Shown one piece after another: positions 50,584 to 59,664 of a stretch of DNA of 64,000 nucleotides. Source of the stretch: CAWABB01 sp963780165 (GTDB taxonomy: Bacteria; Bacteroidota; Ignavibacteria; UBA10030; UBA6906); contig CAWABB010000007.1 in the NCBI GenBank assembly GCA_963780165.1, positions 186,001 to 250,000 of the forward strand, read 5' to 3'. Made by a program: the position numbers and the translations under genes. The stretch's first letter is position 1. Each line of letters opens with the position of its first letter. The notes beneath the pieces are model-generated. The model was not told the origin of the DNA, ran no database searches, and saw only the letters and a list, made by a program, of their open reading frames with translations.

Positions 50584-51270
50584 GGTAGTTGCCCTGTACG
50601 ATGATGGAAGAACGGTCATAGTTGATATCAGTATCATCCTCCTGTCATGAAGACGCGCTTCACTCTCCCATGTGATGGCAGACGAAGACGTTTTCATGTC
50701 TTGGGTCTGAAACAAGCCGTGCCTCCGAGGGCTCTCAAAGGTGAACTGAACGTGAAGTGTGAACGCTGTGCCAGTGTGGAATAGGCAGAGATGGGATTTC
50801 GGCGTGGGTGGCTGGGACGTGTGCCGGGGCACATAGCGGCAAACAAGAAGATGGGCCTATCTCGGGGAACCGCCGAAGCGCAACGACAGGTGGAGCGTTC
50901 CATCATGCGAGCCACAGGTAATCCTGAATTCTCCAAACCTCCACCCAAACAGCTGGAACGTGGAACTCCACAGTCGTTCTCTGAAAGAACAAAATGACTC
51001 TACACCTACTGAACGCCACAGCGTACGGTTTTGTTCCCGGACTTCATCTTGGTTCTACTGGATCATCCGGAGGAATCCGACAGCCGTCAACCACCCCATT
51101 GGCCCAGATTCGATACATCAGAAGAATCCGATGTATGGGGTTTCATACCCCTCATGTCGACTCCGAATAGTGGCCGTACACGTTGAGAGTGAGTGTGCAC
51201 GAGACACTCGCTCGTTGTCCGAACCCGGTTCAACAGCGGCCATCACTGCATCCGGTCGGGGGAGCAGCCA
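50584..51270. other. Spacer without a supported gene
   Basis: About 690 bases. Short open frames exist on both strands but none has a signal, a domain or a good ribosome-binding site. Two hairpins are visible: GATACATC with GATGTATG (about 51110-51140) and GAGTGAGTGT (51187-51196) with ACACTCGCTC (51204-51213). The second lies downstream of the lipoprotein gene (which runs the other way) and might take part in its transcript end, but it has no U-run. Confidence 0.5.
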
Positions 51271-51876
51271 CTACCAGCCCGGTACGATTTGAGCAGTCGA
51301 TACACCTGAACCAGGTGCCTGCATTTTTGGCGAGGTTACCTCCTGGCTGCCGGGAGCCTTGCTAATGTCGATGCGGCTCACTTCGCCGAAGTTGACCAAT
51401 CTACGTGTCCCACGTAGCTCTGTCGTCTTGGTCCAGTAAGTAACTTCAATGAGAACGGAGGTGCGTTGCCAGACAAATGATAGCTCACTTTCATGCCACG
51501 TCCTCTTTTTCTGAACGGGCCTGCCGAGCCTATCAAAGAAGTGTACGATCTTGTCCGTGACCCGCAGCCCGGACATTACGGGTTCCCGGTATGTCTGGAA
51601 GTACCTATTGTTCCAGGGCCCGTGGATTGTTATCTGGGATACGCTTTTGCTGGAGTCGAACGTGATGCTCAGACCTGATTCCTTGAACCAGCCGACTCCG
51701 TTTGGCGGCGACTCCACAAATCGACTGGGTCTACCCAGGACTTCATACACGCGAGTCTCCGAGTCACCCAGGTGAACGGGGAGTTGCCAGTCTGTTTCCG
51801 GCGTGGACTCCGGTCCCTGGTTGCACCCTGACATGAGAAGGCATAGGACCAGCAGGGTAGTGGTGATTCTACACAT
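51271..51876 (-). CDS. Lipoprotein of unknown function
   Basis: A 201-residue lipoprotein with lipobox LLMSGC (Cys ~18). The mature part has a short module around 'VHLGDSETRVYEVLGRPSRF', similar to the SmpA/BamE-like repeats in which a 'G.s..eV...lG.P' turn recurs, and a beta-rich middle. The match is weak and I would not name it BamE. The ribosome-binding site AGGAGGT is near perfect. It stands alone in the AT-richer stretch. Confidence 0.75.
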   Translation of the reverse strand: MCRITTTLLVLCLLMSGCNQGPESTPETDWQLPVHLGDSETRVYEVLGRPSRFVESPPNGVGWFKESGLSITFDSSKSVSQITIHGPWNNRYFQTYREPVMSGLRVTDKIVHFFDRLGRPVQKKRTWHESELSFVWQRTSVLIEVTYWTKTTELRGTRRLVNFGEVSRIDISKAPGSQEVTSPKMQAPGSGVSTAQIVPGW

Positions 51877-52431
51877 AGGTGACCTCCTACTTGCTCACCC
51901 CTGTCTAGCAATCGAAGCTGTTGGACTGGCCCCCGTTCGCAATGTATCCACTCCAATTCGCAAATGCCAGAGTACACCCGAAGAAACGTACGCTGGGGAC
52001 ATTGCAGCGGCATGAAGGTTTCGTGGTTCGTGGTCGCATAAAGACGATCCGCCGCAATTCTCCCGTAACAGCACATCCTCCAGATTACACACTCTAGTAT
52101 CGATTTAAATTTCATCGGTAATATCCACCTGTTAAGCATGATAGACAGTATATATCAAGTAGGTTAGAGGTGTTCACCCCTCTCGGCAATTCTTATCGTG
52201 ACCGGGAGCGGAAAAGCACTGACCGACGGTCTTGCGACTACCCCGGAGCATTGATCTTCCTTGGTCACGCCTCTGTCCGTGGTTGAGGGGAGGGAGCTCT
52301 CTCTTTTGACTGCGGAAGGGGAATCAGTGGCGGGGCCGATCCTCCAGATCGGCAACAGGAACAGTCGGTATCGCTGTCCAGGAAAGATACACAGGGTCGC
52401 CGGTCCGGGCACTGAAGAGGCATTTCGTGCA
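51877..52431. other. Spacer without a supported gene
   Basis: About 550 bases between the lipoprotein and the end of ada. The part 52060-52170 is notably AT-rich. I see no signal peptide, domain or RNA structure that would support a gene; open frames on the plus strand near 52261 are antisense to ada. Confidence 0.55.
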
Positions 52432-53544
52432 CTAACTCGAAAGGGGCACAGTCGACCTTCGCTGTTGGGGTTTTGCGTCTTTCTCTCCGCTGCTCGTCTC
52501 GTACCGCCGTTCGCCTCGCTCCAGTTCCAGGAGGGCCTGCTTTCGCCAGATTCCTCCTCCGTACCCGCCAAGACCTCCGTCCTTTGCCACAACACGATGG
52601 CAGGGGACGAGAATTGCTATCCGGTTCAACCCGTTGCTGTGTCCGACCGCACGCTGGGCCTTGGGGATGCCGAGACGACGAGCAAGCTGCTGGTACGAGA
52701 TGGAATGACCGCACGGGATGGTTCGGAGCTCCTTCCAGACCCGTTGCTGAAACGGAGTTCCGGGGAACTCGATGGGGACCGTAAACCGATCTCTCCTGCC
52801 ATTGAAGTACTCCGCCAGTTCCTTCCGCAGCAGTGCAAGCACAGGACTGTCGCCCGGAACGATCGGACGTCCGTAGTATCGCCGTAGCGCCGCGAATTGG
52901 GCGTCCAGCATCCGTCGCTCGGTGAATTCCAGGAGGACGAGGTGGTCGTCCGTGGCAGCTGCCACAAGGGGTCCGAGGGGGCTCTCAATCCAGGCGACCG
53001 TCAGCGGCTCCAACGAACGCAGCTTGCCGGGAGGGCCTCCAAATTTCCTCGTGAAGGCTGTCCGGAATCCGCTGTGCGATTCATACCCGGACCCGAGCGT
53101 CACGTCTTCGAGCGGAGCGCCATTTCGGATTTGCTGCAGTGCCTTCCCCAACCGCAAACTCCGGCAGTACGCCTGGAATGTCAATCCGTGATTCTTCTGA
53201 AAATACCTCCTTGCACGCGCCGGGTCGATACCACGTCGTCGGATGGCTGCGTCCGTTAAGCGCTTCTCGGGGTCCCGATCGACTTCTTGCAGAAGGCGCC
53301 CAACCCACTCCGGCGGTGCGCCGGCGGCCGTCATCGGCCTGCAACGGTTGCAGGGACGGTATCCAGCGAAGAGCGCTTCCCGTGGCGTGGCGAAAAAGAC
53401 GACGTTTGCGGCCCGAGGCTTCCGCGCACCGCAGGAGGGCCGGCAGAATACCCCGGTCGTACGGACCGCCAGGTAGAAGATCCCATCATAGGACGCGTCG
53501 CTGCGCCGATACGCCCGCTCCATTTCCCGCCGGGAAGGTAGCAT
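52432..53544 (-). CDS. ada: Bifunctional DNA alkylation repair protein / transcription regulator Ada
   Basis: About 370 residues with all three Ada parts. The N-terminal methyl-phosphotriester domain has its zinc cysteines in CRPSC (34 and 38) and CNRC (~67-70). An AraC-type DNA-binding domain follows (about 85-175). The C-terminal O6-methylguanine methyltransferase has the active-site VPCHRV (Cys ~315). Methylation of the N-terminal cysteine turns such proteins into activators of their own gene. Start 53544 is uncertain: in-frame ATGs at 53565, 53556 and 53523 are possible. It is divergent from the phosphatase-fold gene. Confidence 0.93.
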   Translation of the reverse strand: MLPSRREMERAYRRSDASYDGIFYLAVRTTGVFCRPSCGARKPRAANVVFFATPREALFAGYRPCNRCRPMTAAGAPPEWVGRLLQEVDRDPEKRLTDAAIRRRGIDPARARRYFQKNHGLTFQAYCRSLRLGKALQQIRNGAPLEDVTLGSGYESHSGFRTAFTRKFGGPPGKLRSLEPLTVAWIESPLGPLVAAATDDHLVLLEFTERRMLDAQFAALRRYYGRPIVPGDSPVLALLRKELAEYFNGRRDRFTVPIEFPGTPFQQRVWKELRTIPCGHSISYQQLARRLGIPKAQRAVGHSNGLNRIAILVPCHRVVAKDGGLGGYGGGIWRKQALLELERGERRYETSSGEKDAKPQQRRSTVPLSS

Positions 53545-53713
53545 ACGTATGATCATCCCTTTCATAAATATGAAACGCTGCACTCACATGATAATCGCAA
53601 AGGCGGAGGATGTCCACCGAAAACTGGACGTTGAAGTATTTTCTCGGTCTCTTCACGCAGTTGACTTTGGAATGGTTGGGCGATACCTTCTCGAGACACT
53701 TGGGAGTACTTGA

Positions 53714-54832
53714 ATGAGCGCACCGTTGCAGTTTAGGAAGTCGCCAGTCCTTTGTCTCGCCCTGTCCCTCTTCATTGCCGGGTTGCATGCAGATGGCCAG
53801 ACGAGAACGGAGAACCTCATCCTCGTCACAATTGATGGATTCCGCTGGCAGGAAGTGTTCGGTGGGATGGATTCGGCGGTGGCGAATCAGAAGCGCTACC
53901 ATCGGGGGGACAGCGCCTATCTTTACGGCAAATACTGGTCTCCCGACGTGAAAGCCCGGCGAGAGAGGCTGCTGCCATTTCTGTGGTCGACCATGGCTGG
54001 ATCGGGACAGATACACGGCAACCGGCGCCTGGGAAGCAACGTGGACGTGGCCAATCCATACTGGTTCTCCTATCCAGGATACAATGAAATCTTCACCGGA
54101 TATCCTGACACGGCGGTGAATTCAAACAGTTATCCGAACAATCCACACACGAACTTCATGGAGTTCCTCAACAGGCAGCCCGGCTTCGCAGGCAAGGTTG
54201 CCGCGTTCGGCGCGTGGCAAGCGTTTACCAGAATCCTCAATGCTCCCCGTGCCGGTTTTCCGATGGTCTTTGCATTCGACGATTGCGGAGGCTCTGCGCC
54301 CACCACGAGCGAGATGCTTATCAACAGGATGAGGACAGATGCATACCGGCCGTGGGGTGCCGACGAGTGCTTCGATGTCTTCTCGTTCTACGCCGCGATG
54401 GAGGATCTGAAGACTCGCAGACCTCGGGTGCTGTGGATCGGCTTCGGCGAGACGGATGAATGGGCGCACGCCGAAGACTACAGGGCGTACCTCGACGCCG
54501 CTCATCAGACTGATCAATGGCTCCGGGACCTCTGGCAGTTCGTCCAGAACGATCCGGGGTACAAGGACAAGACCGCGCTCTTCGTCACTGCGGATCACGG
54601 CCGCGGGGACAGGCAGAAGGAGCAGTGGACGGGCCATGGTCAGTCTGTTCTGGATTCCCACGAAATATGGTTCGGGATTCTGGGGCCCGGCATCAAACCG
54701 AAAGGAGAAATCACAGGCGAATCACAGATCTATGCGAGTCAGTTTGCACAGACCATCACTTCGATCCTGGGCTGCACCTTCGTGGCGGAACATCCTGTAG
54801 GGAAGAGGGTAGAGGAGGTGTTCTCGCGGTGA
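53714..54832 (+). CDS. Exported alkaline-phosphatase-superfamily protein
   Basis: A 372-residue protein with a signal peptide (about 1-28) and the alkaline phosphatase/phosphodiesterase fold. The first metal aspartate is in LVTIDGFRWQEVFGG. The position of the nucleophile, usually TFPNHYT in nucleotide pyrophosphatase relatives, reads SYPGYNEIFTG, so the nucleophile would be Ser ~119. Further metal ligands are in 'FGETDEWAH' and 'VTADHGRG'; a late His is in WTGHGQS. Substrate unknown: phosphate or sulfate ester hydrolase, or phosphodiesterase. Confidence 0.82.
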   Translation: MSAPLQFRKSPVLCLALSLFIAGLHADGQTRTENLILVTIDGFRWQEVFGGMDSAVANQKRYHRGDSAYLYGKYWSPDVKARRERLLPFLWSTMAGSGQIHGNRRLGSNVDVANPYWFSYPGYNEIFTGYPDTAVNSNSYPNNPHTNFMEFLNRQPGFAGKVAAFGAWQAFTRILNAPRAGFPMVFAFDDCGGSAPTTSEMLINRMRTDAYRPWGADECFDVFSFYAAMEDLKTRRPRVLWIGFGETDEWAHAEDYRAYLDAAHQTDQWLRDLWQFVQNDPGYKDKTALFVTADHGRGDRQKEQWTGHGQSVLDSHEIWFGILGPGIKPKGEITGESQIYASQFAQTITSILGCTFVAEHPVGKRVEEVFSR

Positions 54833-55130
54833 TCAACCCGAGAGGGGGTGTGCGACCATTCCCTCCCTGATTGTCGCCCTCGCAGGTGCCTATGGCGGGA
54901 GCTTTGTCCGGAAGGGATATTGTCACCTGACCGGAAGCGAGTAGGGGGTGGTAACATCCCAGCAGTGTGCGGCCAGCCAGGGGGACATGGTCTGGACAAT
55001 GTTCTCACCTCGTAAGCCGCCAGTTTCGCCAGTTTGCGCGTCCAGGTTTCGTCCCCTGTCGGGTCCGGCAGGTTTCTCGTTCATTCTCATCCCGGCTTCG
55101 GCCGAACCTCCCTCCTGGAACACGAAGGTA

Positions 55131-55173
55131 CAGGGAATTACGGGATTCAGGGAATTACAGGATTCAGGGAATT
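55131..55173 (+). repeat. 17-bp tandem repeat, 2.5 copies
   Basis: CAGGGAATTACGGGATT (55131-55147), CAGGGAATTACAGGATT (55148-55164) and the partial unit CAGGGAATT (55165-55173), directly upstream of a promoter candidate. Confidence 0.85.
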
Positions 55174-55184
55174 CCGGCCCAAAT

Positions 55185-55213
55185 TTGACTTTCGAAACAT
55201 CCTGCGCTACATT
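55185..55213 (+). promoter_or_regulatory. Putative promoter of the beta-barrel gene
   Basis: TTGACT (55185-55190), a 17-base spacer and TACATT (55208-55213). It would leave a 5' leader of about 185 bases. A nearer promoter cannot be excluded. Confidence 0.4.
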
Positions 55214-55406
55214 CTCCCCGAGTCAAGCGCGTTCTGACTCGCGCGCGCGTTCGGTCTGCCGCCGAAGGTTTCATCTCTCGTACCACCCGACGACCGCCCG
55301 AATTCCGCATCCAGTCGAAAGGAACGTGCGTCGACTCTCAAGTGTCGTGTCTCGTCTTTCCTTTAGTTCATACTTACACATCCGCAGCTTTTCAGATGGA
55401 GGGTGC

Positions 55407-56168
55407 ATGAAACTTCGCGCGATGCTCGTTCTTCTCGTCGTGTTGTCGTTAGCCCTGGCGTTCGAGTCTGCTCTGGCTCAGCCCTACACCGGAGCCTTCT
55501 TTGGTTTCAAGTCCTCGGGCCTGGAGGGTACGTACAAGGTGACCACCCAGGCTGGAACCGGGACTGGAAATGTCGTCGATGCCGGAAGTTCCAGCATCTC
55601 GTTCGGACTCTCCGGCGGGTATCAGGTCTTCCCGAAGGATTTTGCCGGAGGCTGGTACAAACTGGATGTCAATCTCGATGTTTCGTATCAGTGGTACTCG
55701 TACTTTGAGAACGCATACAATGCGCAGGTCGGGAGTGGCAGCTTCTCGGCACAGGGACTCAGCGGAGGCTCGACGGGGGTCATTGCCATCGATATCATGC
55801 CGATGCATCGGCTGAATTTCCCCAAGTTCAAACTGCTTTCGCCGTTTGTCGGTCTTGGCCTCGGACTGAATATCATGTCCACATCCGACGTCACGGTAAG
55901 CCCGCCGTCCGGCAACGGGACACTGACTGGAACCGGCGACTTCCAGGTAGGACTCCTCATCTTCTACGGCACGCTGATCCGTTTCAATGACGTCTGGCAG
56001 CCCTACATACAGTTCAAGCACCTGATTCCTTTTGGGGACGTCACAGAGTTCACCGAGTCGTTCCAGGCATCAGGGGGACAGGGAGGCGGGACCAGCAAGT
56101 ACGTCGCCGCGGTCCAGGATGTTCCGGGAGGGTTCAGCATTGTCGCCGGGGTTCGATTCAATTTCTGA
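55407..56168 (+). CDS. Outer-membrane beta-barrel protein
   Basis: A 253-residue exported protein. A signal peptide (about 1-26, ending LAQ) is followed by alternating strand-like blocks and extended polar loops rich in G, S and T; it ends RFNF with a C-terminal phenylalanine. This is the pattern of a porin-like or OmpA-barrel-like protein of about 8-12 strands; no specific family is named. GGAGG lies six bases before the ATG. An intrinsic terminator follows. Confidence 0.75.
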   Translation: MKLRAMLVLLVVLSLALAFESALAQPYTGAFFGFKSSGLEGTYKVTTQAGTGTGNVVDAGSSSISFGLSGGYQVFPKDFAGGWYKLDVNLDVSYQWYSYFENAYNAQVGSGSFSAQGLSGGSTGVIAIDIMPMHRLNFPKFKLLSPFVGLGLGLNIMSTSDVTVSPPSGNGTLTGTGDFQVGLLIFYGTLIRFNDVWQPYIQFKHLIPFGDVTEFTESFQASGGQGGGTSKYVAAVQDVPGGFSIVAGVRFNF

Positions 56169-56255
56169 TACCCGTCTGCTTTGCGCGAGCTGTCGCGGGG
56201 AGGTCGAGCCGCGATGGGAGGATCCCCGCGGCGTGAATCGGTGCCTACTGTGCAG

Positions 56256-56286
56256 AACCCCTTCCGTGGGAAGGGGTTTTGCATTT
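56256..56286 (+). terminator. Rho-independent terminator after the beta-barrel gene
   Basis: AACCCCTTCC (56256-56265) pairs perfectly with GGAAGGGGTT (56269-56278) across a three-base loop, then TTGCATTT. The 5' flank CAGAACCCCTTCC is identical to that of the tRNA-Lys terminator. Confidence 0.82.
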
Positions 56287-56467
56287 CGGGCCTCCATCGT
56301 TGCCGCCGAGTCACCCGGCGCGCGGTGCAGGTGACAGATCGACAGGCGATCGGAGTCGGAGCTGGTAGTTGACGGCGAACAACGACCCGTGTGATCCGGT
56401 CTGAATCTCCGGAGCCGGAGAGATCGATCATTGCCCGAATGACTTAGACTAGAACGAAGGCTCCCCA

Positions 56468-56914
56468 ATGCCATACACCATCAAACGTTCCCTGGTATTC
56501 CTTCTTGTTGCAAGCCTGTGCGTTGCTTTCTGCGACACGATCGTCATGAGCCAGGATCAGCATGAAGGATTCTGGAAAATGATTCAAACCGTGCAGGACA
56601 TACTGGCGGGGAAGAACCTGGAGCAGGCGACGCGCGCCATCAGTCCGGGGGCAACGCTTGTCTGCGGGTCGCGCATGGAGAACCTCAGGAGCGTTGTGGC
56701 AGGCGAAACCGCAGCGTGCTTCCTCGCGGACACCTCCTATCACGGTATCGCGATTCAAGGGCGAACGAACGACTCGGAGGATATGGGGTTCATTGTCCTC
56801 AAGACCGCAAAGGCCGATACGACCGTGGTGAGGTATCACACCGTGGTGTTCCTGAAGGATTCAGCGGGAGACTACAAGATCAGCACCTGGCACGCCGGGG
56901 ACGGGCGCCCATAG
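56468..56914 (+). CDS. Exported protein of unknown function
   Basis: A 148-residue protein with a signal peptide (about 1-29). The mature part of about 120 residues begins with a helix ('GFWKMIQTVQDILAGKNLEQA') and continues with strands, ending in 'AGDYKISTWHAGDGRP'; this could be an NTF2-like fold, but that is a guess. It is convergent with the cytochrome operon. A bulged hairpin (56957-56980) lies downstream. Confidence 0.65.
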   Translation: MPYTIKRSLVFLLVASLCVAFCDTIVMSQDQHEGFWKMIQTVQDILAGKNLEQATRAISPGATLVCGSRMENLRSVVAGETAACFLADTSYHGIAIQGRTNDSEDMGFIVLKTAKADTTVVRYHTVVFLKDSAGDYKISTWHAGDGRP

Positions 56915-57109
56915 ACTGGACGGGCCGTGAGGCGGAGGGTAAGTGGGTGCGATCGTCTGGGGCCGGCTGATGGCCCCCAGCTTCCCCGTCGTTGGCTCAT
57001 CACGCATGGCGCCGACGGATCTAACGACGGGTCGCCGTGGTGATTGCATCTCGACCGGAACCGGGCGACCGCCCGTATCGCCTGTCCAGGATCGCTCGGG
57101 TGGCGACGC

Positions 57110-58597
57110 CTATCCCGAATGGTGTGAGGGGCCCGAGGGTGCACGCACCCGTTCAAGCCGCCGGATATACAGGCCAAGTGCTACGGCCAGGACGGTGATG
57201 ACCAGCGTGGAGACGCCCAGGCCCAGGCGTCGGAAGTAGTACTGGTCCACTGCGGTTTCGCCTTCCAGCTTCACATTCGAAGCGATCGCGAGACCTTTCG
57301 ACACGGTCTCCCGGACACGACCTGCATCAAACGAATGAATGACCGTCTTTGATTCAAGACGTGCCTGTCGGATCTCGCGAATCTTGAACTTCGGTTCAGT
57401 GACTTCCATCCCCTTCTGCTCCGCATCAGCAATGACCGACCGCGCCTGATCCTCGAGCGTCTCGAGCGAATCGATCAGCCTTCGCATCTCACCGGCTGCG
57501 GCATATCCCTTGACGTTCTCCTGTGGTGAATGGCACCGGCTGCAGACCGCCTCTTTGCTCGTTCCCAGCAGCGCATCTGATGCGGCGATGATCTCATGAT
57601 TCCCGTGGCATGTGGCGCACTCCGGCAACTTGCGCTGATCGAACGCTTTCTTGTGCGGACTGCCCGCAAACAGCTCTGCGTTCAGCGCGTGACAGGTCCC
57701 GCACACCATGGAGATTGACTCCACGCCCGGAGGCGTGGCGCCATGGTTTCCGTGACAGCTATTGCAGGCGGGAGCGCCGACATCCTTCTTCTGCAACAAC
57801 GCAATGCCATGGACGCTGCGCGCATACTTGTCATATTGATCGGTGGGAATCCTGTACTCCTTCATGTAGGCCGTGTCGCTGTGACATCGGGCGCAGGTGT
57901 GCGGAAGACTGATTGCATAGACGTGCGAATTCGGTTCTGTGTGGGGCAGAATGTCGTGGCTGCCGTGGCAACTGGCGCACTCAGCGACCTTGGAATCGCC
58001 CTTCGCATTCAGCATCCCGTGGACGCTCGTCCGGTACTTATCCAACTGGTCCACGGCCAGAGCCGGATTATAGCTGCGCATGTAGGCGGCGTTGGAGTGG
58101 CATCGGGTGCATGTCGCGACGACGTTCAACGGGTAGACCGGCGACCGGGGGTTGGATTTGGAGAGTACTCCGTGTGCGGGATGGCACGCCGTACACTGAG
58201 CGATCCGGCTTCCCCCCGAAGTCCCGGGCTTTCCATGAATGCTTTGCTGCAGCTTATCCCACTGACCTGTTGGGAGCTTCGATCCGAATTTCTGCATCCG
58301 GTCGGGGTTCGAGTGGCAGGAAGCGCACACGTTCGAGATACCATCGCTCTTGGGAATACCGATGAATCCGGCCTCTTTCGACATTGCCGCTTCCGTGTCA
58401 TCGCTGCGCGGGTTTCCGCCGTGGCAGTCAGCGCAGGAGATGCCAGACGATGCGTGCACGTCGCTCTTGAAGAGACTTGAGGGACGATCACCGAGGGCCT
58501 CATGGCATGTCCGGCACTGGTCGCCGGCGATCGCAGGAATGCTCCCGACCGCGATCAGGTACGCGAGTGTTAGTGTCAGTCGTCTCACGCGATCCAT
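57110..58597 (-). CDS. Undecahaem cytochrome c with C-terminal membrane anchor
   Basis: A 495-residue exported cytochrome with eleven CXXCH haem-binding motifs (CRTCH, CADCH, CASCH, CTACH, CTRCH, CASCH, CARCH, CNSCH, CGTCH, CATCH, CSRCH) after a signal peptide (about 1-25). Several motifs are followed by GNH or GSH, which may supply distal ligands. A helix at about 459-477 with a basic tail anchors it to the inner membrane. It is the last gene after Rieske and cytochrome b (13-base overlap with the latter), so it probably takes electrons from that complex in place of cytochrome c1 or f. Its haems would be attached by the Ccm system at 27-32 kb. Confidence 0.92.
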   Translation of the reverse strand: MDRVRRLTLTLAYLIAVGSIPAIAGDQCRTCHEALGDRPSSLFKSDVHASSGISCADCHGGNPRSDDTEAAMSKEAGFIGIPKSDGISNVCASCHSNPDRMQKFGSKLPTGQWDKLQQSIHGKPGTSGGSRIAQCTACHPAHGVLSKSNPRSPVYPLNVVATCTRCHSNAAYMRSYNPALAVDQLDKYRTSVHGMLNAKGDSKVAECASCHGSHDILPHTEPNSHVYAISLPHTCARCHSDTAYMKEYRIPTDQYDKYARSVHGIALLQKKDVGAPACNSCHGNHGATPPGVESISMVCGTCHALNAELFAGSPHKKAFDQRKLPECATCHGNHEIIAASDALLGTSKEAVCSRCHSPQENVKGYAAAGEMRRLIDSLETLEDQARSVIADAEQKGMEVTEPKFKIREIRQARLESKTVIHSFDAGRVRETVSKGLAIASNVKLEGETAVDQYYFRRLGLGVSTLVITVLAVALGLYIRRLERVRAPSGPSHHSG

Positions 58598-59664
58598 CCG
58601 AGTATTGTCAGCACGATGATGTACAGAACGACGATGATTCCGATGTAGGTGACCACGCGGTTTCTCTTGCCGGCGGAACTCTTCCTATCCCAGAATGGCA
58701 CCAGTGTCCAGAGGATGCCACCGACGGCAAACAGCAGTATCCCGACGATTTCGCCGTCCACGATCCAGATCTGTGACGGAATATACTTCAGCGTCTGGAA
58801 CATGAACAGGAAATACCATTCCGGCCGGATGCCCGCGGGCGCCGGTGCGAACGCATCGGCTTTCGCGCCGATCTCCCATGGGAAGAACACTGCCAGAATC
58901 GCAAGGATATTCAGGACGATGAGCCAGAGCAAGAGATCGCGGAGGAGGAAGTTCGGGAAGAAAGGCATGGTCTTCTTCTCCGCGGGTGGAGTCGCCTCTG
59001 ACTCCATCGGTTCACTCATCCCCTGACGCTGGACGAGGATCAAATGAATCCCCAGGAGGGCGGTGAAGATCCCCGGGAAGACCGCGACGTGAAACCCGAA
59101 GAACCGCGTGAGCGTTGCACCCGTGACGTCTTCTCCTCCGCGGAGGAATACCATGACCGGCTTGCCGATCAGGGGGATCACACCGGCGATGTCGGTCCCC
59201 ACCTTTGTCGCGAAGAACGCAAGTTCGTTCCAGGGGAGAAGATACCCGCTGAACCCGAACCCAAAACCGATAAAGAGCATGAACATACCGGTCAGCCAGG
59301 TGATCTCGCGCGGTCGACGATAGGAGCGTTCGAAATAGACGCTGAACATATGGATGAGCGCCGCCAGAATGAATAGGTTCGCGGCCCAGCTGTGGATAGA
59401 CCTGATGAGCCAGCCGAATTCGACCTTCGAAATGATGAACTGCACGCTCTCGAACGCCTGGGCTTCGCTCCCTTTGTAATACAGGAGCAGAAGGATGCCG
59501 GTCAGTACCTGGATGATGAACAGAAACAGGGTGACTCCGCCGAAATAGTACCACACGGAGTTCCTGTGCTGGGGGACGTATTTCTTGCCCAGGAAATCGA
59601 TCAGGTCGTCCATCTTGACCCGATCGTTAACCCAGGTGAACAGACTCGTCAGGAGTGTTTTCAT
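58585..59664 (-). CDS. Cytochrome b of a bc-type complex (b6 and subunit IV parts in one chain)
   Basis: A 359-residue polytopic membrane protein with eight predicted helices. The haem ligands are pairs of histidines in RSIHSWAANLFILAALIHMF (13 residues between) and FFGFHVAVFPGIFTALLGIH (14 between, as in cytochrome b6). The quinol-site motif PEWY is present in GIRPEWYFLF. The N-terminal four helices match cytochrome b6 and the rest subunit IV, fused. It lies between the Rieske gene (restored frame overlaps its ATG by four bases) and the multihaem cytochrome. Confidence 0.93.
   Translation of the reverse strand: MKTLLTSLFTWVNDRVKMDDLIDFLGKKYVPQHRNSVWYYFGGVTLFLFIIQVLTGILLLLYYKGSEAQAFESVQFIISKVEFGWLIRSIHSWAANLFILAALIHMFSVYFERSYRRPREITWLTGMFMLFIGFGFGFSGYLLPWNELAFFATKVGTDIAGVIPLIGKPVMVFLRGGEDVTGATLTRFFGFHVAVFPGIFTALLGIHLILVQRQGMSEPMESEATPPAEKKTMPFFPNFLLRDLLLWLIVLNILAILAVFFPWEIGAKADAFAPAPAGIRPEWYFLFMFQTLKYIPSQIWIVDGEIVGILLFAVGGILWTLVPFWDRKSSAGKRNRVVTYIGIIVVLYIIVLTILGWIA

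Larger units (their letters stand above)
54833..55406. other. Long spacer before the beta-barrel gene; no gene seen
   Basis: About 570 bases. It contains the 17-base tandem repeat (55131-55173) and a promoter candidate (55185-55213), which would give a leader of about 185 bases before the barrel gene. An open frame runs in phase with the barrel gene through this spacer but lacks any domain or signal, so the ATG at 55407 is preferred. Confidence 0.55.

Noticed and set aside
51271..51876. Naming the lipoprotein BamE/SmpA
   Set aside because: Only a short turn motif resembles BamE; length, the rest of the sequence and the isolated context do not support it.
55131..55173. Possible CRISPR-like array
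   Set aside because: The units are 17 bases, adjacent without spacers, and only 2.5 copies exist; it is a simple tandem repeat. No cas genes are in the window.
56957..56980. A hairpin CTGGGGCC / GGCCCCCAG between convergent genes
   Set aside because: One bulged base and no U-run; it may help to end transcription but is not strong enough to be listed as a terminator.
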